Shown piece by piece: positions 53,454 through 62,200 of a stretch of DNA of 64,000 nt. A program made the translations under genes and the position numbers. The stretch comes from Dyadobacter jiangsuensis (GTDB lineage Bacteria; Bacteroidota; Bacteroidia; Cytophagales; Spirosomataceae), in the NCBI RefSeq assembly GCF_003014695.1, contig NZ_PYAS01000002.1:186001-250000 (forward strand), read 5' to 3'. Positions within the stretch are counted from its first letter, which is position 1; each line of letters begins with the position of its first letter. The notes under the pieces were generated by a model. It was not told the origin of the DNA and searched no databases. It saw nothing but the letters and a program-made list of their open reading frames with translations.

Positions 53454-55310
53454 TCAGAAGGGAATTTGAATGTAAATAATGGTACCGGACGGATTGTTTT
53501 CCAGGATTTCGATCTGGCCGTTGAGGATGTTGAGCCGTTCCCGGATACCGATCATGCCGAAGCCTCCTTTGCCGGTTGAGGCGGGTCCTATGCCGACACC
53601 GTTGTCTTCTATACGTATGGTTATCATTGCATCAGTTTGGTTAATCCGAATGCGCGCCGCCGTCGCCTGCGCGTGTTTGAGAATGTTATTAAAGCACTCC
53701 TGTACGATCCTGAAAACATTCATTTCATTGGATTTGGAGAGAATATTATCAAAGTTTTGAATATCGGTTTCCACTTCGATCTGACCAGTTTCCATCACAT
53801 CTTCCAGCAAGCTATGCAGCGATTGCGTGATCCCCAGCAATTCCAGATGCAGCGGACGCAAGTTGTAGGAAATATTCCGGACTTCCTGAATGGCTTCCGT
53901 GACCATTTCTTCGAGATCTCTGAGCTGCTTTTCACGCAATTCAGGCTTTTGAGTGTCTCTTTTGATCATCAGGACCTTGTTTTTGACCATCCCAAGGCTT
54001 TGTCCCAGACTATCGTGCAGTTCCGCGGCCACACGCTTGCGCTCGCTTTCCTGCGAACCGATCAGCTGCTGCGAAAAGAGCGTTGCCTGCGCCAGCGCCT
54101 CTGCCTGGGTGAGTTCTTTTTCCCTTTTAAATGTATTGAGCTTGTTGGCCAATGCAAAGGAAAGGATAATGGCTTCCAGGCCGGACCCAATCTGATAAGC
54201 GCCCTCCGTAAACCAGTTTTCAGGGAAAATGGCCATATCCTTCATCATGAAAATGAAAATGCCTGCCAGTAGTGCGGTAAAGCCCATCAGGTAGTATCTG
54301 GCCGGTTTGAATCCCTGTTTCAGTACCGTAAAGCCGACAACGTTGGAGTAAATCAGGAAGAAGCCCACCGTGAGCCAGCTCAATTGAAAACCCTCTAACA
54401 AATGCCCGCCCAGTGAAAGTCCAACTACGCCCACGCAGGACACGACGATCAGCCAGCCCAATTTCCTCAGCCGGGGGCAATAATGCCTCGTGTTCAGGAA
54501 TGAATTGGTGAAAAGCAATGCGAATATAAAAGCGAGGCTACCCGTGTAGTTGGAATGATTGGCCTGTGGGAAATCAGGAACGATAAATTGCAGAAAAAGA
54601 CCCTTGCTGTAACCAATATTCAATGCGACGAAGAAAATGTAAAACACGTAATACAGATAAGTTCGCTCCCGTATTGAAATGAATACGAACAGGTTATATA
54701 TGATCAGCGCGGCAATTAACCCGTAATAGAAGCCATGGCCGATGTCGGTCTTCTGGCTGTTTTCATAGATGTGTTGGAGGTTCGATATTTCAAGCGGCAC
54801 GCGTATGATCGAGTTGCTGCGTACCCGCAGGTAGATCGTCGTAGTGTCCTTCCTCTCCAGATGGAGTGGCAGGATTGTCTGATTGCTGAGGACGGGCCGG
54901 TCGTGATAAGACAATGCTGAGCCGACGTTCGTGATATAATTAATCATATTGTCGTAACTGGGCTGCGTTGCTACAAACAGGTCGACCTGTTGCAGGAATG
55001 GCGCTTTTACGTGCAGAAACCATTCCCCCGGTGTTTGGCTGACTACCCGCAATTTCAGCCAGAAAGTGGAAGCGCTCGGGCCCACATTCAGTGTTTCCTG
55101 GGTCATTGGCCGGAATAACTCCGGCTTGGCCTCCACGTCGCTGTGCTGTAATGCATGGGTGGGGTCTTCCAGTACCAGCATGTTTCGTCCGATGGGATAA
55201 TTGGACCGCCCGTAGACCAGTTCGATCACAGGCGGTTCTAAGCTTTGACCCATTGCAGTCATGACGGACAGCAAGTATAGCATGAATACGAATCGACCGG
55301 CGGGTAACAT
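53454..55310 (-). CDS. 7TM-DISM sensor histidine kinase
   Basis: A 618-residue membrane kinase. Signal peptide (1-21) and an extracellular 7TMR-DISMED2 beta domain (about 25-175, FWLKLRVVSQTPGEWFLHVKAPFL) precede seven transmembrane segments (about 190-390). A coiled coil follows, then the HisKA_3 dimerisation domain with phosphoaccepting histidine about residue 432 in RVAAELHDSLGQSLG, and the ATPase domain with IRIEDNGVGIGP and GGFGMIGIRERL. The extracellular domain resembles carbohydrate-binding modules, so a sugar or cell-wall ligand is plausible. Its ATG overlaps the stop of the glycosyltransferase by one base (TGATG), so translation is coupled. Confidence 0.94.
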   Translation of the reverse strand: MLPAGRFVFMLYLLSVMTAMGQSLEPPVIELVYGRSNYPIGRNMLVLEDPTHALQHSDVEAKPELFRPMTQETLNVGPSASTFWLKLRVVSQTPGEWFLHVKAPFLQQVDLFVATQPSYDNMINYITNVGSALSYHDRPVLSNQTILPLHLERKDTTTIYLRVRSNSIIRVPLEISNLQHIYENSQKTDIGHGFYYGLIAALIIYNLFVFISIRERTYLYYVFYIFFVALNIGYSKGLFLQFIVPDFPQANHSNYTGSLAFIFALLFTNSFLNTRHYCPRLRKLGWLIVVSCVGVVGLSLGGHLLEGFQLSWLTVGFFLIYSNVVGFTVLKQGFKPARYYLMGFTALLAGIFIFMMKDMAIFPENWFTEGAYQIGSGLEAIILSFALANKLNTFKREKELTQAEALAQATLFSQQLIGSQESERKRVAAELHDSLGQSLGMVKNKVLMIKRDTQKPELREKQLRDLEEMVTEAIQEVRNISYNLRPLHLELLGITQSLHSLLEDVMETGQIEVETDIQNFDNILSKSNEMNVFRIVQECFNNILKHAQATAARIRINQTDAMITIRIEDNGVGIGPASTGKGGFGMIGIRERLNILNGQIEILENNPSGTIIYIQIPF

Positions 55311-56611
55311 CAGATCAGTTGAGGTGTTTGGATATCGAGAAGGTCATCAATGTATTGTGTACAAAGCGACTGAGGGTTATAATCTTTGAATTCCCGGCTG
55401 AGTTTTTTGACATTGCTTTTGTAAGTACCATCCGCCAGCACCTTTTCCACGCCCGCTTTGATTTGCGCCGGCGTCGGGAATTCCGTTTTAAGGTCGACAC
55501 CTAATTTGAAATAGCCGATCCTGGCATTGATTTCATTTTTACCTTCATGAATACCTGCGGCAACCAGCGGGAGCTGATTTTGTATACCCAGCATTACACC
55601 GCCATAGCCTCCGTTCGTGACGTACACATCACAATGCGGCATGATGTCGTTGAAAGGGATAAAGTCACGGATAAGGATATTCTCCTGCGGGTACCGCGCC
55701 TGCAACTCCGGTGTACCCATTCCGCCAGTAGTCGCGATCACCAGCACGGACGTGTCTTTGAAGGCTTCCAATGTAGGGACGAGTATCTTCTCAGGGTCTC
55801 TTTCCAATGTACCCTGCGTAACCAGAATCACCGTTTTATATTTTCCGAGCTGTTCCCCGAGATCGATGGCGTGCTTGCTGCCTTTTGAGTAGGGTAACAG
55901 CGGTCCTACAAACCGGACTTTCTTACTCAGGTCGGAACGGCTGTATTCGAATCCCGGTGTACCGCTTTGCAAGAGAAGGTCCGTTTTTTTACCCAACACA
56001 TCGAAAATATTACCCTTTACGGGCACCAGCCCGTGCTCGCGGAAAAGGCTGGCGAAGAGATTGGCGGCTTCACGGAAGATAATCTTGTTGGCGAAAAAGC
56101 GAAGCAAGTCCTGCTTTCTGCGCCCGAGAAAGCTGGTCGAAGGCGTCATGGCCAGCCCGGTCGGCGGTAAATCCCGGGAGGTTTCCACAAGCGGGAACAC
56201 GCCTACCGACACTACTTTTTTGTTCAGCTTTTCTTTTACAAACGGCATCCCTGTGAATGCAACGTCGCTGATTAACAAATCGAAGGACCACGACTCGTTA
56301 ATCTCCCGAATATCTTCATAGAACTCGGTTGATCTGAGTATGAATGCGGTTTTCAGATCATATTTGAGCTTGCCGATAGTCCCGGGGATTTTGTCGCGCT
56401 CGGGAAAGAGGATGTGCACATTATGCTGATTGAAATCCAGGGCATTCTTAAAAGGGTAGTAGGGGATACCCAGCCCCTCGATCTTGTCTTTAAAAATGCT
56501 TCCTGAATACCACCTCACGTCGTGGCCGAGTGATTTCAGATGCATGGCAATACTCGTCAGGGGATTGAAGTGACCTTCATAAGGCATGTTGGCAAATAGT
56601 ATTTTTTTCAT
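55310..56611 (-). CDS. GT1-type (MGT/UGT-like) glycosyltransferase
   Basis: A 433-residue GT-B glycosyltransferase of the macrolide/flavonoid/sterol group. The N-terminal acceptor domain starts MKKILFANMPYEGHFNPLTSIAMHL. The C-terminal donor domain has VILVTQGTLERDPEKILVPTLEAF and the nucleotide-sugar region IRDFIPFNDIMPHCDVYVTNGGYGGVMLGIQNQLPLVAAGIHEGKNEINARI; here VTNGG takes the place of the usual (I/F)THGG motif. It uses a UDP- or dTDP-sugar on a small hydrophobic acceptor. It is first in an operon with the 7TM-DISM kinase and the response regulator, an unusual pairing. Acceptor unknown. Confidence 0.88.
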   Translation of the reverse strand: MKKILFANMPYEGHFNPLTSIAMHLKSLGHDVRWYSGSIFKDKIEGLGIPYYPFKNALDFNQHNVHILFPERDKIPGTIGKLKYDLKTAFILRSTEFYEDIREINESWSFDLLISDVAFTGMPFVKEKLNKKVVSVGVFPLVETSRDLPPTGLAMTPSTSFLGRRKQDLLRFFANKIIFREAANLFASLFREHGLVPVKGNIFDVLGKKTDLLLQSGTPGFEYSRSDLSKKVRFVGPLLPYSKGSKHAIDLGEQLGKYKTVILVTQGTLERDPEKILVPTLEAFKDTSVLVIATTGGMGTPELQARYPQENILIRDFIPFNDIMPHCDVYVTNGGYGGVMLGIQNQLPLVAAGIHEGKNEINARIGYFKLGVDLKTEFPTPAQIKAGVEKVLADGTYKSNVKKLSREFKDYNPQSLCTQYIDDLLDIQTPQLI

Positions 56612-56686
56612 GGCTAAATGGGAATTGATGTTATGGGGGATGTTTGTATCTGATTGATTAATAGTGAATTGGTGCGAGCTGGCGAA

Positions 56687-56905
56687 TCAATTTATATTCG
56701 TTAGGACGAATGCGATCGCAACGCTTTTTGTCCCGTAAAGTGTGGTAGAAGGAGCTCTCTGCTCACTCGCGAAAGTTCCGTGGCTGATCTGCACGGACTG
56801 AGCCGAAGCTGCCCCGGCGGGAGTCACACATTCAGTCCCGGTTTCGCAGGATTGGCTCAGAATAGACAGCGATATACTCAGGAGAAATTTGAAGAATGTT
56901 TTCAT
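56687..56905 (-). CDS. Small putative secreted peptide
   Basis: A 72-residue frame with a hydrophobic N-terminus (KTFFKFLLSISLSILSQ) that looks like a signal peptide, followed by two cysteines (SCETGTEC, residues 20-27), then a serine/alanine/threonine-rich part ending AIAFVLTNIN. The sequence before C20 (LSQS) is a weak lipobox. I do not recognise a family. It is 75 bp upstream of the glycosyltransferase and reads in the same direction, so it may be on the same transcript. A real gene is plausible because of the signal-like start, but there is no independent support. Confidence 0.4.
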   Translation of the reverse strand: MKTFFKFLLSISLSILSQSCETGTECVTPAGAASAQSVQISHGTFASEQRAPSTTLYGTKSVAIAFVLTNIN

Positions 56906-57107
56906 GGCTGACAGACTTTGTGATTCGGATAAATGTCCTTGTCTTTCGACATCACAAAATTACCAGCCCGACTACCCCCGTAAAATGGAGGCTACCACCC
57001 ATTTTCATAGGTAGTAATGCTCATATTGGAGAATAGGGTGTTGTTTCTAATGGGAGCGGAACTAGGCTTGAATTGCCTTTCCAGCTCTTGAAAGGCGGTA
57101 TTGAAGT

Positions 57108-57689
57108 TTAATGCTTAACTGCATGGTAGTAATGATTTTCCCCTTCGTCCTCAAATTCCTCGACAAGCGAAAGCCCTGCCGCAGTTAACAACGCTTTGTA
57201 TTTCTCCGCTCCAAGCGATCTCGATGGTACTGCTGTAATGGCATCTTCCCATTCCATTTTCTGAGAAGGAGCCGTAAACAGCAACCTCCCGCCAGGATAC
57301 AGCGCATGGGCCATTTTTTGAATTACAACTTCCTGCGTTTCGACAGGTAAAAGGAACAGCAGCCCCCAGGCAATGACGGCATCGAACTGCCGGTTGAAAA
57401 AGGAGGAATCTTCGGCGGCCTCACACGCGACGGGGCTATCGGGGAAGTTTTGCTTGAAGGTTTCAACCATCGAAGGCGAGGCGTCAATCCCATAAACCGT
57501 CAAACCTGCATTGACCAATGCCTTCGAAATCGGGTCGCCCGCGCCACAGCCTACATCCAAAACCGTGGCATTGGGAGGCAGTGACTTTGCCCACTGCCGA
57601 ACTGATGGCGCACCGACTCCATCGAGACCTTTAGAGCGACAGCGAATGAATGTGGCGGCGTTAGCTTCGTATCCGTTTGATTTGTCCAT
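57108..57689 (-). CDS. Class I SAM-dependent methyltransferase
   Basis: A 193-residue Rossmann methyltransferase. Motif I is VLDVGCGAGDPISKAL (about residues 43-58), motif II VYGIDASPSMVETFKQNFP, motif IV FDAVIAWGLLFLLP, and motif VI YPGGRLLFTAPSQ. It is a stand-alone cytosolic enzyme; the acceptor is not deducible. The residue order and small size resemble the Methyltransf_11/25 type. The gene is not clearly linked to the tRNA or superoxide dismutase genes next to it. Confidence 0.87.
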   Translation of the reverse strand: MDKSNGYEANAATFIRCRSKGLDGVGAPSVRQWAKSLPPNATVLDVGCGAGDPISKALVNAGLTVYGIDASPSMVETFKQNFPDSPVACEAAEDSSFFNRQFDAVIAWGLLFLLPVETQEVVIQKMAHALYPGGRLLFTAPSQKMEWEDAITAVPSRSLGAEKYKALLTAAGLSLVEEFEDEGENHYYHAVKH

Positions 57690-57867
57690 TGCGGTAGCTT
57701 GTTAACCATTGTGAGGCCGTAGCGCTTGGTTGTAGCTACTTTTGGCTGCCTTTCGTTTGTTGAGCTGAGACTCTTGTTAGCTCTTCAATCAATGGCAAAA
57801 TACGAGGATTTTGGGAGGATGAGAGAAGCATTTTTATTGTAGTTCCACTCCATTCAAGAACACAAAA

Positions 57868-57891
57868 AAGGTCCTGAATTTTCAGGACCTT
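57868..57891 (-). terminator. Terminator downstream of tRNA-His
   Basis: AAGGTCCTGAA (57868-57878) is exactly complementary to 57881-57891 with a TT loop. On the minus strand it is followed by a T-run, as expected for the end of the tRNA transcript. Confidence 0.85.
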
Positions 57892-57896
57892 TAAAC

Positions 57897-57974
57897 TGGG
57901 GAGGGAGACGGGTCTCGAACCCGCGACCTCCAGAACCACAATCTGGCGCTCTAACCAACTGAGCTACAACCTCC
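57897..57974 (-). tRNA. tRNA-His (anticodon GTG)
   Basis: The cloverleaf reads on the minus strand. The D stem GCTC/GAGC, anticodon stem CCAGA/TCTGG with loop TTGTGGT (GTG anticodon), and T arm GCGGG TTCGAGA CCCGT are normal. An extra G at -1 (57974) opposite C73 is the histidine identity feature, and CCA is encoded (57897-57899). The acceptor stem GAGGTTG/CTCCCTC has two mispairs (T5-C68 and T6-T67), which is unusual. Confidence 0.9.
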
Positions 57975-58100
57975 ATTTTTTGACAATCCCATTGGACTGC
58001 CCCGTTTTCGGATTACAAAAGTAGGAAAAGGTTTGCAGCTTGCAAGAAAATTCTGAAAATTTTTTGCGGACTGCAAACCCCTTCGCAAGCCGGAGCTTGA

Positions 58101-58709
58101 TTATTTAGCCGCAGTGTACAGTGCGTCAGCAGCTTTCCAGTCTACAACGTTCCAGTAGGCGTCGATGTAGTCGGGGCGCTTGTTTTGATATTTCAGGTAA
58201 TATGCGTGCTCCCATACGTCGAGGCCGATCACCGGAGTGCCTTTTACTTCCGCGATGTCCATCAATGGGTTGTCCTGGTTAGGAGTTGAAGTTACAGCGA
58301 TTTCTCCGCCTTCCTTCACGATCAGCCACGCCCAGCCTGAGCCGAAACGGCCGATTGACGCTTTTTTGAATTCGTCTTTGAATGCCTGGAATGAACCGAA
58401 TTTCGCAGTGATGGCTTTGCCCAGTTCACCGGTCGGTTCGCCGCCGCCCGTTGACGAGAGTGATTTCCAGAAAAAAGTGTGGTTCCAGTGACCGCCGCCA
58501 TTGTTGCGTACAGGAGCCGGAGCTTTGCTGATGCCAGCCAAAAGTTCTTCTATGGTTTTGCCTTCCAGCTCAGTGCCCGCTACTGCTGCATTCAGGTTGG
58601 TAACATAAGCCTGGTGGTGACGGTCGTGATGTATCTCCATGGTCAATGCGTCGAAGTGGGGCTCCAATGCATTGTTTGCGTAAGGTAAGGGATCCAGTGT
58701 AAATGCCAT
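58101..58709 (-). CDS. Superoxide dismutase (Fe/Mn family)
   Basis: This 202-residue cytosolic enzyme dismutates superoxide to oxygen and peroxide. Metal ligands are H27 in [13 protein letters not shown], a histidine in [14 protein letters not shown], and aspartate/histidine in the signature [49 protein letters not shown] gives the family start. The residues that separate iron from manganese forms ([18 protein letters not shown]) lean towards the manganese or cambialistic type, but this is not decisive. It stands alone between tRNA-His and tadA. Confidence 0.95.
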   Translation of the reverse strand: MAFTLDPLPYANNALEPHFDALTMEIHHDRHHQAYVTNLNAAVAGTELEGKTIEELLAGISKAPAPVRNNGGGHWNHTFFWKSLSSTGGGEPTGELGKAITAKFGSFQAFKDEFKKASIGRFGSGWAWLIVKEGGEIAVTSTPNQDNPLMDIAEVKGTPVIGLDVWEHAYYLKYQNKRPDYIDAYWNVVDWKAADALYTAAK

Positions 58710-58773
58710 TTTCAGTGTAGTTTAATGATTAATAAAATTGTTTTAACAGATAGGCTAACAGCAGAATGCCGCT

Positions 58774-59226
58774 TTATGTTCTTAACTCCCTGAAAAATTT
58801 GAGGAGTAACTGCTGGGATTCTATTGCCATAATGCCGGTTATGAGCTTGGTTTTCGGGTGTAGAAGGGGCTGGCCGATCCTCGAAAATCCTCGTTTCTCG
58901 TCCGTTGCACCTACAACCACGCGCTTCACCTGCGTCCAGTATAGGGCACCCGCGCACATCACGCACGGTTCCAGGGTCACGTAGAGCGTGCAATCGGTGA
59001 GGTATTTGGAGCCGAGGTGGTCGGCGGCGGCGGTGATGGCGATCATCTCGGCATGGGCCGTTACGTCGTTGAGCCGCTCGGTCTGGTTATAGCCTCTTCC
59101 AATGATCCTGTCTTTGGCGACCACAATGGCTCCCACGGGGATTTCGCCTTCTTCATATGCCTTATGGGCGAGCGCGAGGGCTTCTTCCATAAAGTAGTGG
59201 TCCGCAATGTCTGCTTGTATATCCAT
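58774..59226 (-). CDS. tadA: tRNA-specific adenosine deaminase
   Basis: TadA converts the wobble adenosine of tRNA-Arg (ACG) to inosine. The 150-residue protein has the zinc deaminase motifs HAE (H58, catalytic E60) in DVTAHAEMIAI and PCVMC (C88, C91) in LEPCVMCAGALYWTQVKRVVVGA. Other family blocks are AYEEGEIPVGAIVV and GRGYNQTERLND. The frame is open back to 59259, but the ATG at 59226 begins the domain in the usual place. It lies between superoxide dismutase and the Ig-like protein; no operon is evident. Confidence 0.93.
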   Translation of the reverse strand: MDIQADIADHYFMEEALALAHKAYEEGEIPVGAIVVAKDRIIGRGYNQTERLNDVTAHAEMIAITAAADHLGSKYLTDCTLYVTLEPCVMCAGALYWTQVKRVVVGATDEKRGFSRIGQPLLHPKTKLITGIMAIESQQLLLKFFRELRT

Positions 59227-59297
59227 AGGGCGGTAAAGAAAACGGGACATCCATTGCATTGCAATAAATGTCCCGTAGTATATTATAAAATCAATGA

Positions 59298-62200
59298 TCA
59301 GGGCTTCATCACACGTTGGACGGTGGTGAGATTGCCATTCTGGATTCGCAACAGGTAAAGTCCCGAAGGATAGTTAGCGAAATCTACCTCTGTTTTTTGC
59401 TGTTTGATAGCCTGGGTCGAACGCGGGCGACCGTTGAGATCAACCACTTCGATTTTCGCTTGCTTTGGCGAAATGGTACCGGTTACTTCCACGGTGCATT
59501 TGCCGTTGATCACGGTCGGATAAACTTTCGCCCAATCTGCGGGAGCCGGTGGCTCTACACCCAAAATCGGGTCAACTTGTACTCTCGCTGTGCCTACACC
59601 CGTTCCGATGCCGCAACCATTGCTCACCTTGGTGATCGCGTAGGTGGTGGTCGTTTTCGGAGCCAGCTTGAAATTGAAAGGTGTTGCTGTTGCCGTAATC
59701 AGCGTATCCTTGGTGCCGTTGTTCAAAGTGATCGTCCACGGTGCTTTTCCGGTGATGTCGGCTTTCAGGTTGGCGGATTCGCCTACGAGAATGGTTTGTG
59801 TTCCCGTCAAAGTAGCAACCGGCAGCGGGCTTACATTGATCGTGATCGAGCTCACGCTTCCTTTTACCGTGAAATCGGGATTAGCACCTGAGCTGATTAC
59901 CCTTACGAAATAGGTCCCGCCTTTGGTGGTGTCGGGGAATGTGGCTGAAATGGAATTCGCTGTCGCCACGGACGCGATCGTATAGAACTTGGCATCCGCA
60001 TTTTCCTTCGCTACCTGCAATTTAAAGGTATTGCCCGAAGGGAAATCACCCGACTGCTGGAATGGCACTGTAAATGGCTTGCTCGCGCAGATTTCCGAAA
60101 CGGACGGGCTTCCCGAGTTGATGGTCGGCACTTTTACCGTTACGACCGCCAAACCGTTGATAGTACCTTTACCGCAGGCATTGGAAACTTCGGTAAGGAG
60201 GTAGCTCGTAGTGGTGCTTGGCTTAACTTGTACCTGGTGGTCGGCCTGGTCGGTGGTGTCGGTCAATCCGCTAGACAAGATGTAAATCCAAGGCCCGTCG
60301 CCGGTGAATTTGATGTTGATGGTAGCAGTCTGTCCGAGATCGATGGTTGGGTTACCCGAAATCGTCGCCGAAGGCAATGACTTGATATGGATCTTGATCT
60401 CTTCTTTCGGACTTTCGCAGCCATTAGAGCCCGTTTGCGTCACATAGAAAGAATAATCCTGAACCTTCTCTGTAAACGGCGTAAATGGAATTCCCTGGAA
60501 GTCGGTATCATTTGCGCCACGGTACCATTTCAGGATTGAGCCGGTTGCGTCCAGCACCGGAGCTACTTCGTTCTGGCAGTATTCCAAATATGTTTTGGTG
60601 GTAGGCTTGGGAGTCGTGTTGATCTTGACATCGATCTTCGCACGATCGCCCGCGCAACCTGCCAGCGTTTGTCCTACATAATAGGAAGTCGTTCCACCCT
60701 CAGCGGTCGACGGGGTCGGTGCGTTAGGGCTTGCGGAGCCGCCGGAAGCATTGGTTCCGTACCAGTCCAAAGTCGCATTGGCGGATGGCGTAGCTGTCAG
60801 CGGTTTCGCTGCGATAAACTGGCAATATTCGATCAGCGATTGCGAGATACCCGGCAAGCCTGGAAGGGGTTTAACGAGGACTTTCTGCGCCACACGACTG
60901 GTGCTTTCGCAGCCTTTGTTGCTCAGTTGGGTTACGTAAAAAGTAGTTTCTTTCGGTTCCTTCAGGTTAATCGAAGGTGTTGCTGTGCTGGCAGTTCCGC
61001 CAGTGGTAGCTGTATACCAATTCAGCGTGTTACCTGCTGATGCCTGTGTAGGGAAAGTATAGTTTTTATCCGTGCGCTCCTGGCAGAATTCCTGCGACAA
61101 TGGGGTTACTCCACCGGGAGTTGCATTGACAGTCACATCCAGCTTCGCGCGTGAGCTTTCGCAGGTAAGGCTTCCATACGTGTTGGATTGCGTAACATAG
61201 TAGGAAGTTGTTCCAACGGTCGTGGCAGTAGGTGTCGGAGCTGTGGTTGTTCCTGTTCCGCCGGTTGGCCCCGTATACCATTTGTAAACGGCACCTGAAG
61301 GGGTTAGCGCAACCGGTTTCGCGCCAACGCAGTAGTCAAGCGGTGTAACGGTTGGAGCGGCAGGAGTATCTTTAATTACTACATCGATTTTTGCTCGCGG
61401 GCCTTCGCACAATCCTGCCGCCGTTTGGCTAACGTAATAGCTGGTAGTGCCCACAGCTGTGGTAACAGGTACAGGGGCGCCAGCCAATGGAGTGCCTCCG
61501 CTTTGATTAGTATACCATTTAAGGGCAGTACCTGTCGCAGTCAGAGCTGTTGCGGTAGAGTTCTGGCAGAGGTTTACTGTGGCCGTTACGGTAGGGGCAG
61601 TCGATGGATTTTTGACCACAACCGCAACTTCCTTTCTCTGCTGGCTTTCGCAGCCATTTACAGTTTGTGAAACGTAATACCGGGTAGTGCCTGCTGCGGT
61701 GGTTACGGGCGTAGGTGTACCGGACAACGCGGTGCCGCCAGAAGGCAACATATACCATTTCAGAGTGCTGCCGGTGGCGGTTAGCGGCGATGCGGTTTCA
61801 TTTAAACAGTATTCAATCGGCGATGTAGCTGTGGGAGCCGGAGTTTCGTTGATTGTCACTTTGATTTCAGCCCGGGCACTCTCGCATGAACCTACCGTTT
61901 GAGATACAAAGTAGCTTTTGATTCCAGCTTCTGAGGTTGACGGGGTCGGAGCGGTGGCAGATCCAGTTCCGCCAGTCGCTTCTGCATACCATTTCAAATT
62001 GGTTCCGGTAGCAGTAAGCTTCACCGCTGTGGCGTTAATGCAGTAAGATATGTTGCTCACGCCAGGGGCTGCTGGTGGAGTACATGCCGAAACGATAACA
62101 TCAATTTTCGCTCTTTCACTTTCACATCCACTGACTGTTTGACTTACGTAATATGAAATAGTTCCGACAGTATTTGTGGAAGGTACGGTAGGAGTTGTTA

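Noticed and set aside
57736..57939. A 67-codon minus-strand frame
   Set aside because: It overlaps the tRNA-His gene and its terminator, so it is not a credible gene.
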